From contig JAQFVV010000003.1 of assembly GCA_028023455.1 (NCBI GenBank), forward strand, positions 1,074,001 to 1,138,000: a DNA stretch of 64,000 nt, given 5' to 3'. The notes under the pieces are model-generated. The model was given only the letters and a program-made list of their open reading frames with translations, made no database searches and was not told the origin of the DNA. The position numbers were made by a program, and so were the translations under genes. The DNA comes from Epiperipatus broadwayi. Its lineage: Eukaryota; Onychophora; Udeonychophora; Euonychophora; Peripatidae. Of the stretch, positions 25,640 through 36,587 are shown piece by piece. Each line of letters begins with the position of its first letter. Position 1 is the stretch's first letter.

Positions 25640-25985
25640 TAATTTATTATTTTCATTCTGTTACAAATGACACTACAATTCATGGGCATTATTAAATTAG
25701 GATTGTTCTTTCTTGATTCATATTTTTATTTTGTTACAAATGGTAATCAATAATTAGGCTATGACTAATGATATAGTAGAATCCATATTTTTATTATTTT
25801 ATAAATGGCATCCAACTTTAAGGCATATTTTTATTCTATTACAAATGGTGTCCAACGATTGGGCTATAATTTCATTCAGATTATATTAAAGTTATCATTT
25901 CCCATTGTCATTATTTTTATTCTGTTACAAATGCTGACCAAATATTTGGGTCTATTAAGAGCATCATATTTTTATTCTGTTAATA
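25640..25985 (+). repeat. Degenerate tandem repeat with primer-binding-site-like units
   Basis: Five or six units spaced about 40-90 bp share the text 'atatttttattctgttacaaatgg-gtccaa--attgggc'. Their starts lie near 25650, 25720, 25785, 25825, 25910 and 25965. The unit looks like the end of an LTR (tgttaca) plus two bases plus a site resembling the tRNA-Lys primer-binding site (TGGCGCCCAACGTGGGGC in many elements), best seen at 25840-25868. An open frame of 68 codons at 25805-26011 is only a reading of these repeats. No gag or pol follows. Confidence 0.55.
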
Positions 25986-26553
25986 TATATACAGTATTTA
26001 AAAGTTTATAAAAATATATCTATAACCATATATTTTTATAAACTTTTAAATGCTGTATTTTCTAATATTTATTTATAAATTTACCTATATTATTTTGAAG
26101 AAATACTGACATCGATTTGTAATATATATATATAAACAATTAGAAACCAACCAGTAACCACCTAAACATTCACAATAAAGATAGTAATCAATATTTCTCA
26201 CTGCTGTCAAGGCAACCTTCTCACCTTTTAATAGCAAGAATGGAAATCCATTCTTGCTATGTATATATTTCTAATGAATTATGCAAACATAGGCAACCAT
26301 ATATTATAATTAATGCTTTTATTTTCATCAAATTGATGAAAGTAACAGTTGAAAACAGAATAACCACTAATTGAAATATATATATAATATTTAAATATGT
26401 ATAATATTTAAATACAAGTATAATTTATTTACTTGGAGTTTAGATATACTGTAGGGAATTTGAATACAGACTTTCAAACCCCCTTCAGCTATCCACTGCA
26501 TCTCATACAACAGACACACATGACCACATACATATGCAAAAGATAAATGATTT

Positions 26554-26595
26554 CAATTGTACATATTTCATGCTGAACCAGCACTCATTAGTTGG
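26554..26595 (-). ncRNA. Hammerhead-ribozyme-like motif, mutated (family II)
   Basis: Minus strand order: CCAA, CTAATGA (core G changed to A), stem II GTGCT with AGCAT around GGTTC, GAAA intact, then TATGTACA and ATTG. Same layout as the plus-strand copy in the other arm but with a different core defect, so each can be read as a decayed version of one intact ancestor. Confidence 0.5.
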
Positions 26596-26990
26596 TCCAG
26601 ATCATCATTTCCCACTCATATATATAATTAGTGCTTGGTTTATATTAAGATAGCAAATCTTTGAACTTTAATGGACAGGATTTAATCTACTTTACACTCC
26701 AACTCTTCAGCCATCCAATTATCATTGAAAATTTGATGATAGAACACCCAAATCCCCTGTTAATGCCAATATTATAAGAGGAGTCAGCATGGGCATGACA
26801 ATAATTAGTATTAACAAGGAATTTGGATGTTCCATCATCAGATTTTCAATGATATGGATTGCTGAAAGAGTTGGAGGATGGAGAGATTGAAACCTGTCCA
26901 TTAAAGCTTGAAGATTTGCTATCTTAATATAAACCAAGTACTATATATATATGTGTGTGTGTGGAAGGGGGAGGGAGATGATGATCTGGA

Positions 26991-27032
26991 CCAACTGATG
27001 AGTGCTGGTTTAGCACAAAACGCATATATTGG
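26991..27032 (+). ncRNA. Hammerhead-ribozyme-like motif (family II)
   Basis: CCAA (26991-26994), CTGATGA (26995-27001), GTGCT/AGCAC perfect 5-bp helix II around GGTTT (27002-27016), AAAA where GAAA is expected (27017-27020, the first A being the only core change), cgcatata, then TTGG (27029-27032) pairing with CCAA as helix I. In the 44-kb copy the helix III strand reads ATA-TG-TAT followed by A, giving a 3-bp helix III and an AUA cleavage triplet. Helix II closed by G-C is exactly what natural hammerheads have. This copy should be inactive or weak because of the G-to-A change. Confidence 0.55.
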
Positions 27033-27354
27033 AGGTTATTTATCTTTTTCACATCATGTGTGTCAGTTGTATGAGATGGAATTGACAGCTGAAGGAAGCT
27101 TGAAATTCTGTATTCAAATCCCCTATATTTAGATATTGCTCGTTTCATTATCATCACCTTCATAGTAAGTATGGCTATTTTAATTCTGAGGATAAAAATC
27201 ATATATAGAGAGAGAAAAAGGCAAAGAATAAAAAACAGCAATTAAGAATTAGAATCAGAAATTCTGAGGATGTAATTAAAAAATGACAATATGATTGCTA
27301 AAACATACAACAAGAGTGTCACAAATAATGTAGAGATAATTTAATGGCTTAAGG

Positions 27355-27722
27355 CAGGGGTCCCCAACCTTTTTGCACTTAAGAGCACATTCTATAGAAC
27401 CGGCCAGGTGGTGCGCACCATTTATTTTTTCAATGTAAATTTATAGTTGGATATTGTTAATAATATACATAATGTACAAAAAAATATTTATTTCAAAAAT
27501 AAAACTTTAACATATAATTAAAGTTTATATTTTTACGCTGTAAAAGTATATTATACCCTACAATTTGATTACAATATAATACAATAATTTATAAGAAATT
27601 TTAAAAATTAAATTTATTTGTATCAGATAAATAATTTTTTATCGTGTTCCGATAGCGGCGGGCACACGTAAAATGGTCTGCGGGCACCATGGTGCCCACG
27701 GGCATCGGGTTGGGGACCCCTG
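27355..27722. mobile_element. hAT-type MITE
   Basis: A 368-bp element with terminal inverted repeats CAGGGGTCCCCAACC (27355-27369) and its complement at 27708-27722, the well known start of Charlie-like hAT elements. Flanks gcttaagg (27347-27354) and ccttaagg (27723-27730) match at seven of eight positions, a decayed 8-bp target duplication. The interior is AT-rich apart from GC-rich ends (ggtggtgcgcacc, ggtgcccacggg) and has no transposase, so it is non-autonomous. Confidence 0.9.
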
Positions 27723-27949
27723 CCTTAAGGAGACTGACTTACTTAAAGTGACAGCAGATACAAAAATAAATAATAAGGGGAAAAATGAAAGAAAGAACAG
27801 AATAAAGGCAAAGTAAAAAAAAATGAAAAACAGTGTTCTTGTGAAATAATTATCTTAAATTTTTAAAAATGCCAATGAACAAAGTGCAGCAGCAAATATT
27901 GCAGATTTTCAATCAGATACTAGATTGGGTCTTATTTAAAACATCTTGT

Positions 27950-28190
27950 AATGCAGTGGTATCACATACAAGTTCGAATTTAGTAGTAAGTTTTAACAAG
28001 TGTGAGACTTTTTTATATATAGCTTTCCCAAAGCTAATCCAGATAACTATTTATTTATCAGTCAGTACATGAATATCTAGTTATTCTAAACTAGAGAATA
28101 AAATAAGAAGAGAAAAAAGTTCAAACTTTCACAATCTGGCACTAAGTTCTACTTTCTCCTAAACTATTCCTTTATGAAGGCTGCTGACGA
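27950..28190 (+). mobile_element. SINE-like repeat, degenerate
   Basis: Starts with gcagtggtatcacatacaag and a B-box-like agttcgaattt. The body (tatctagttattctaaactag, then aagttcaaactttcacaatc) parallels the repeat at 8225-8530. A box too worn to name a tRNA. An open frame at 27869-28072 overlaps it and is not a gene. Confidence 0.45.
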
Positions 28191-31100
28191 ATCTTTTGCC
28201 CTGCAGTGATATATTTAAAAACTGTTTTATCTTTTACTTTTGCTATCTATCTACTTATTTATAAATAATTACCAATATAAATACTTTTTGATATCGCAAT
28301 ATTATAACATTTGTATTTAATGTTTATCGTTATTAGTTTTGATTTTTTTTGTTATTACCTCAAGTAAACAATCTAAATTTTATTATATTTAATGGTTTGC
28401 AATCACTGCATTGGTCTACTGTGTTCTAGTCAAACTGTGGTCCGGAAGAATATATATAAAAAATTCGCTTCCAAATTGTTGCTATACGCATCACTACGGA
28501 CGTGTATTGTGTATTGACATTTTTTTTTTTTTGTATATATGATTTCATATTTATTCATTTTTTTACGACTGTCTGTATGTGTAGGCTGGAGAAGAAAGCT
28601 GTTCTTTCCCAGTTGTTAAGTCATTTAATTTATGTGATACGGTAATTATGAAAGTGATCTTTGTATTTTTTAAGTGATTTTTTTAAATGATTATTTACTT
28701 TAGTTAATATAGAGTTGAGATACTTAAGTAGTTAAACAAATTGTAATTCCCATTTGTAATTAAAATTGTTAATTAAACAAAAAATGGCATTTGAAGCCAA
28801 CTTTTAAATAATGTTAGTTTTTAATTCCTCTACTCCCCTTCCCTTTCCTATATGTAACTATAAATTTCGTTTAAATAATTACACTTATAGATATTTTATA
28901 CAGCATAAATTATCTAATAATTAGGCATTTAGATAATATATATATAAAACGATCTGATTTTTATGATAAAATATTGAGGTTACATACATTAAACTTCTTT
29001 CATAAGACTCTTCAATTAAGAAATTATTTCATTTCATTTGATCTTAAATATAGACTTATTGTCACTCCATGCAGAATGAAGATCTCTCCAATTAAACCAT
29101 TTTTTTCGGACCTAAAACTTTTCCATGTTTCAATTAAGATGTATCGGACATTTTATAGACAATACTATACTGTTTTATTAGTCTTGAAAATCAAAAATAA
29201 AAGCCAGTAAACCTATCATGTTAGTGGATGTCTATTTGTTGGTGAGCATTCCACATATATTTGTTTGTCATATGAGTAATCACACAACAATAGGATATAC
29301 AACAGCAAGAATATTTGTATTGAACCTTAAAAAGTTAGTCTGTTGTTTTAAAAAAGATTTCAAAGAAAAATCAAAGAATTTCTTGTCAGTTAGCAATAAA
29401 CTTCTTTTTGCAATCATTCTTCACATGATAATCTTCAACACCTCATGTCTTATTTAAACATATAAGTTATAGGAATTGACAAATTTTTTCTTAGGAACCA
29501 ATGGTATGCTTTTGTCTCAATATCTCCAGCCATATTAAAGAGTACGCTATTATATATTCTTACCACTAAATACTTTTTTTTTTTTTTTGAAGATAATGCT
29601 TTTGTAAGTTTTTTTCCTTCACAGCACTAACTTTTCTTTCTTGATTCTTTCCCTCCACAACTCATTTCTGATATTAAATAAAGCCCCCCCCCAAAAAAAA
29701 AAAAAAAACTTTAGTACCTTGAGAATTTATGAGATTTATTAATAATTACTCATTAGTTTTAAAAGATGCATGACACAAAAAATCAATTAAAGGATCTTCT
29801 TTCCCCTTTCCATCATCAGCCAGGAATTTTTACTTACGTTCAATGTATGCACTATTAGCATCTAAATTCATGGATTAGCAGTTCAATTTTAAAGTGTCAA
29901 AGTGACAGCACCAGAATCAATCCTAGGATCCCACACTTCAGAATCGAACATTCTCCCACTGCAGTCAACCAACACAAGTCAAAAAATATTTGAGTGGCTT
30001 TATTATCTGAGAGTTTGTAAGAAGTTTGAATGCTAGAAGTGCCAATACTGAAATTGATCTGAGAATCCCAAATTCCAGATCTGATACTTTTCTATTGCAC
30101 CCAGCTTCATAGAGCATTTGTAGGTCATATTTAGTCAAATGAATGTTTCTTTGCTTTTTTGACATTTTCTATATTAAAAAAATCCAAATAATTACTTGTG
30201 TAAAAACTAGTGTGATGTTCATGCACAAAAATTGAGTTTAAATCCAGAAGTTTTCAGCTTTTAAGTCAGTTATTCTACTATTGGTCAAATCATCTAGAGT
30301 ATATATTTTTTATTTAAAAAGACATTTAAAGAAAAGGTTATAAAATGAAATAAAAGTATTCAATTTTTTTTTTTTTTTTTTTCAAAACTTAGATGATATC
30401 TGAACAAAGGTTTGCATATTATTCTAATTATGGCTTGATGGGTATTTTCAGAAATGGCTGATTTTTTTTCTAAGAAAAAATATTCTTGTTGCTAACATTC
30501 AAAAACATGAGATGTAATTTTTTTAAGTGAAAGAATAAATTGTACACAAATATCTAACAGTACAAGTTATTAAAAATTTAGAATATTATAATTTTATATG
30601 CAAAAATCAGCCATAATATACACATGAAATCATTAGAGGTGAAGCATGAATATAATATTTAAAGAAATTATAGCATTCCACACATATGTAAAAACATACA
30701 TGGCATTAAGCTAACGAAAAAAAAAACCATTACATCTTACTAATAAATCACCATATGATTGTCCTTTATTCTATTACACTATTCCAGAGTTTCTATTGGA
30801 AATGTGAGTAACCAATGGTCACTAATAAGTAGAAGTGCCATCCAAATTTCCAAACTAGATTCTTGCTATGATCCTTCATTAGTGAGAAATATTCAATTGT
30901 AGATATACCTCCAGAAGACATCTTCACATTTTTATGCTATACAAATTATATGCAAAAGTTAGTCTAGGTTTAATCAAATTTTAATTTTATTATATGTCCA
31001 GAAAAGTATGAAGTTGCTTATTGACCAGAGTTATCCAAGTGCAAAGTGAAAATTAATGTGAAAAAATAAATTGTATTAATGTAAACCTGTTCACAAAACA

Positions 31101-34100
31101 AACAAATCCGAAAAATCCTCATTAAAATAATTCATAAGCTTGACCTCTAAGGAATCATTAAATTGAAGGTATCGTTTGTTATATAAATGCTAATCTGAGT
31201 CATCCAAATGTAAAGAGAAAATTAGCAAAATGTAAACTTGTTGATGAAACAAACAATGCTGAATAAATTACTAAAATAATTCACAAGCTAGATGCCTGAA
31301 CAAACATTTAAAGGAATTTGTAAATAATACTCACTGTTATTTGTTCTGTGGTTATATATATAATAAGCCATAAAATTATTTATGTGCTAATTAAAATCAT
31401 TAGGAATTTGTCAATGCATAATCTTTTTTGTTTGTTTTTAATCAAATATTTTGAAATTAAATGGAAATTTTAATTTTTTTTTTTTTTAAAAAAAAAAACA
31501 TCTACATAAAATTTACTTTTACAAATGGAATTTTAAATAATTTCTCACATTACAAATATATAACATATGTTAGATCCAAATAAAAAAATACAACTTTATA
31601 ATAAAATAAGAAATAATGAAATTTCTTCCACTTCTGATTAAATAAATATGTATATTTGATAAGTGTGCAATGCCTATTTTCCGAGATTCATCTGTACTAA
31701 AAACTAAAAAATGTAAGACCTAAAAATGAATGATACATCTATAAACACTTATGCAATTAACTGAAAGTAGAAACAAGCGCAACGTGAATACTGATACCAA
31801 TAAGCAATTAAAATATATAAAAAAGAAGTCAATAAAATATTGAATAACAGTAGCATATAATTAATCATAATTTTCAAAAAATAATAAAAGAAAGGATGAA
31901 TTAACTATAACTGTAAAATTGTAAATAATGAGACTTTTTTAAATAACAAAAATATGTAATGCAAAAGAAATCAGAAAATATGTTCCAAATGAAAATGGCA
32001 GTAGGTGGCATCACAATCCAACTTGATTATAATCTAGATAATAGATTGATACATTAAGTGGCTGATTTCAGAAGTTAAACCTCAGGAAGTGTACTGCTGA
32101 AGAGGTGTAAGCCATTGCATATTTTTATGGATAAAAAAGACCCTAGTGAAGGGTATTCATGAAGAAATATTTCATGTTTATGAAAAAAAAAGTCTCATTA
32201 AGCTGTTTATAAATCAGTGTGTAAATTCTCAGAAGTCACTAAACTAAGACTTTGAGGTATAAATCATAAATATCAAAGTCAATAATGATTTCTAAAAAGT
32301 AAATATCTTATTAAGATTCATAGAGTAAGTTAAGACAAGAAATAAAGATAGAATGCTACAAATCTGTCAATCAGCAACCTACATAAAGAAAATGTAAAAA
32401 ATATAGAAGATTAAACTTTATTAGAATATAGTCATAGATAACCAATTTGCTGATCTCATATAATTAGTGATGAATATATGCGTAAGTATAGTGACATCAC
32501 TTGATTCAAAGTTAAATTAATAATATACAATTCTATATCAGATAATTAATATTAATATAGGTAGGAAAAACACACAATCTATATTTCAGTGATTAATTAT
32601 TAACATTAATGCAAAGATATAAGTTCCATTTTTGAAAATATTATTTAATCTTATTTTTCTTTGATTCCTGCAGTAATTATTTTTAATAATGATTGTTTTA
32701 ATTCTAATATCTCCTATGGCATGTAAAATGCAAATACTTTGGTATGGTTGCATAAGGAAATATAAGGTATTTCTCATTCATTGACAGTGAGATATTCCTA
32801 TCCAAAGTATAGCACAATTATATATATTTTTTGATTGGACATTTAGAGGCATATAAATTTTTTTTGAATAACGAATTCTCATATTAAGGCTGGAATAATT
32901 TAAATTGTATATGTTATTTTAACCATTGGCTGAAGATATTTCTGCATTTAAACATATTTCTCTAATATATAATTTTTCTACATTACTCCAATAAATTTTC
33001 TCATCCATCCATTTTATTTGTGACATTTTTCTATGAATCTTGCAATATTATGTTATGGTCTCTTTATGAAGACAGCCAAAATATCTAGGCAATAATGATT
33101 TAATAATAATCATATTCAAAGAAATAATCAATCAATAAAAAAAAACTGAACAGTTCTGATTTAATAGGTCTATTGTGGCTGCTTTCTATCACCAGATGGC
33201 TTATTTTTAATTGAAAGACTGACCAGTAATTAACACATTTATTTGTGTAAATAAATAATAAATGTAGTACTTATTATTGCATTTATTATTTTCTTCAGTT
33301 TTTTTTTTTTTTGCTTATTGCCTGAGTTTACAATTTTTCTATTAAAATCAGTGCACTGAATAGTTAAATGATGTAAGAAATGCAGATCATAGGTAAATTT
33401 ATTATTCTTTAGTATTTACATTTATTATATATTGTAATTTAATTTCTTATTGAAAAAAATATTTCTCTTATAGAATGTGCCAACTGTTGGTAGAGAATGA
33501 TTGTAGTAGGCAATATATTAAAACAGTATCGAAAACATAATATTTTATCTCACATTAGTTGAAAAAAATCTTGAATATGGAAAAACTTTTTCCACTACTC
33601 AAAATAGGGAAATGTTAAGGGAATTTTTGAGTTAAAAACCCCAATTGCTACTCTTTTGATGACTTATATATAATTATGACATTTATTTCCAACTAAGAAA
33701 ATCAAAATACTGATACATAAATGATTAGTTTTTGTTTCTCATTTTACTACTAAATATTAATTAAAATGAAACAATTTACATTTATTATTAATAGTTCTCC
33801 CAAATCAACATTGATTCCTAATTTTCATATGCATACGTTATGCCTTTTCATTAATTTTTTTTGCATAGAATATAGGAGTAATTTGTGATTATTTTCTCTA
33901 AAGAAGTTTGAAATGAGAATTGAGACACCTGTGATAAACTTTTGCCAGTATAATCCTATATCATTTATAGAAAAAAAAAATTAAAAATGAATTCATGCAA
34001 ATAATATTCCCAAGATTGCATAAAATGTATGAGAAACTAAGAAAAATGCAACTACTCTATGAGATGGATCATTCTATTTATATTTTTAAAGTCAACTATA

Positions 34101-36102
34101 TATACAAAAGGTACTACTAAAGCCTGATAAATCTTATTGATATAGAAAAACTTACAAATAGAATGGATAGTATTGAAGATATTATATTAGTAACTACACT
34201 TATATCTTTTCCACTTTAATTAAAGAAAAAAGACAGTTGTAGAAAAATATAATTTAAAAATAATAATAAAAAATACAGAAATTTCTTTTTAGTGTGAAAT
34301 GTTATTTTAACACCTGCATTCATCCATTACTCATCAAAACAGCATATATGGTTTTCTTCTTTTATATTTAATATTTTGCATTAATATCATTAATCCATTT
34401 TATAACATTCTATTCTGGAACATCTATGTGGTCGAGAATAATGATTATAACACCAGATTACAATGCCAATTAAATCTCTAGATTAGTTTTTGATTGTTTA
34501 TCGTGGGTACTGTTTTGGCATATATATTTTTTTTTTCCATGAAGGATCAAAAAAGCCAGCGTAATATATTGTTGCTTATCTAACATTGGAACTATATAGA
34601 GGAGCAAGCAATCCACTGGTTTTTTTTTTTTGATGAAGATCAGTGTCCAATGATTAGTTTGGGGATCTGTTTGGTAGTAATCTGTCTACTAATTTTTCAG
34701 GTTTACATAGATGATTCTAAAGAGAAGTGGTATGCAATGGATTAATAGAAGGATAGAGTTACTGTCTCAGGAATCAAAAATTTCTGAATTAATTCTTAGC
34801 TGAGTAAAGTAAAGGCAAATTTCCAATTTGGTCATTTGATAGGAAGTATTATACTCAACTGCCACTTAAGCACTTGAATATCACATAGATTTTGATAACT
34901 AATCATACATTTGATGAAATTGGATGAAAAAAATTAGGAGTATCTAAAAAATAAAGAAAGTGGAAAGTTAAAAAGCATTAAAATTATCATTTATTAAAGA
35001 AAAATAATTTTAGAACTATATTTTTAACAGATAGTTTTATATCTTTTAGTTCAAGAAACAATTGTTTTATATCTATTAGTTCAAGAAACAATTTCAGAAA
35101 AGAATGTAATTTTGTTTATTCCTAAACATTTAGAAAATATTTGTATATATATATTTAAAAAATGGAAGCAATTAAATTTATCTAATTTATGGAAAATAAT
35201 AAGATGTTTATTTTCTTGCTGATTTTTTAACAAAGATTGAACTGCATTTTAATTAAAAGAACAACAAAAAAAGATACTTTGCAGCATCTTAATTTACATT
35301 ACTTATGACTAATTTTAAAATTTTTTTGCTATTACATAGAACTATAGATTTACTGATGAAGAAAGTACAAAGACATTCATGCCTGTTTATGTGTGAGAAT
35401 CCATACCATAACATTTCAGAATTTACTTCTTAGATGTTCATTATCAAAACTGTATAATACAAATAGATGATGTTTACTAAAAATTATTGAATTGTTCATT
35501 ATATTTTATAATGTCTTGAAAAAAATCTATACAATCAAAATTAAAATTATTAATAATAAAACAGACATATTATCATGGAGCAGAAGCTCAAAATGAGTAA
35601 ATATTATTAATGCTGAGTTATTGGATATGAAATAGTAAAAAAAAATTAAACCAACTATGATTAATTTATTCCTATTCATGATCAATTATCACCAAAAACC
35701 AAAAATCAGTTACTGTAAGATATGCTTGTAGAATGGGATTAATATATGCAATTTTTTGGATTTTAGTGAATAAAACTAGAATGTGTTTTAAAGCAATAGT
35801 TTTAAAATTATTCCATTTCAAAATAAATTTAGATTTAATAGTAGCAGATTCTCTCTATAGAATTTCATCAAGAACAAGCTATCATCATCAATGGATGTAG
35901 GAATGTTTGTGCATAAAATCCCTATCTAAAGCCTACTCATCCAATATACCCAGACTAGTTTCTAGATTTTCATCATTGAGGGGCCTTGGATTTGAGAGCA
36001 TTGCACCTAGATCTTAAGGTCTAATACAACCCTCTATCAGCCATCTTTTACCTATTTGATTAACTATAAAGGTGGAGTGTTGCATTAGATCTTAAGTCAA
36101 AT

Positions 36103-36157
36103 CCAAAGCTGCTCACTGATGAAAGCGACAAGTTTCAAACTAATCTGGGGATATTGG
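36103..36157 (+). ncRNA. Hammerhead-ribozyme-like motif, mutated (family I, first unit)
   Basis: CCAA at 36103-36106, CTCA before CTGATGA (36116-36122), then agcgacaagtt, CAAA where GAAA is expected, CTAATC, TGGGGA and TTGG at 36154-36157. Both parts of helix I can form, but core G12 and the G of the GTC triplet are changed and helix II is damaged. Probably inactive. Confidence 0.5.
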
Positions 36158-36532
36158 ATAAGTAGGCACTAGATAAAGATTTTATGCACAAACCTTCCTG
36201 CATTCATTGATTATGAAAGTTTGCACTTGGTGTCACTACTATATGAAGAATTTGCTATTGTTATTAATAGCTTGCATAACCATATGAAATGGTAATCATG
36301 AGATGTTTTTATGGTTTTTTCACCTATCCTACCTATAGAAACCAAAGACACCAAAATGTATTGATACTGAGCTGAGTTCAGATCTATATGACATACAAGC
36401 AAATGAGCTTGGGTTGAAAACATTATTGTGTTTTCATCTTGGGTTCCTAGCTTTATGGTTAGCCAAATAGGTAAAAGGTGGCTGCTGTAGGGTTGCATTA
36501 GATCTAAGATCTGAGTGCAATGCTCTCAAATC

Positions 36533-36587
36533 TAAGACAATTCATGATGAAAGCCACAAGCTAGAAATTAGTCTGAGGATATTGAAT
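36533..36587 (+). ncRNA. Hammerhead-ribozyme-like motif, mutated (family I, second unit)
   Basis: ATGATGA (36544-36550; first core C changed), AGC-cacaa-GCT helix II intact, GAAA present, TTA, GTC intact at 36571-36573, then TGAGGATATTGAAT. Different positions are damaged from those in the first unit. Confidence 0.5.

Larger units (their letters stand above)
26440..27138. mobile_element. Family II ribozyme-like foldback element, about 0.7 kb
   Basis: A long inverted repeat centred near 26789, traced from tttagatatactgtaggg at the left to cccctatatttagat at the right, with arms of about 340 bp that differ by scattered substitutions and small indels. The left arm carries the motif on the minus strand (26554-26595), the right arm on the plus strand (26991-27032). 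Short dinucleotide tracts (tatatata, gtgtgtgt) sit beside the motif in the right arm. The many overlapping small open frames in 26722-27241 are readings of this palindrome. The single-arm copy at 44345-44660 is about as diverged from each arm as they are from each other, so the family is old. Confidence 0.8.

Noticed and set aside
26722-27241. Several overlapping open frames of 71-105 codons on both strands
   Set aside because: They are readings of the two arms of a palindromic repeat, not a gene.
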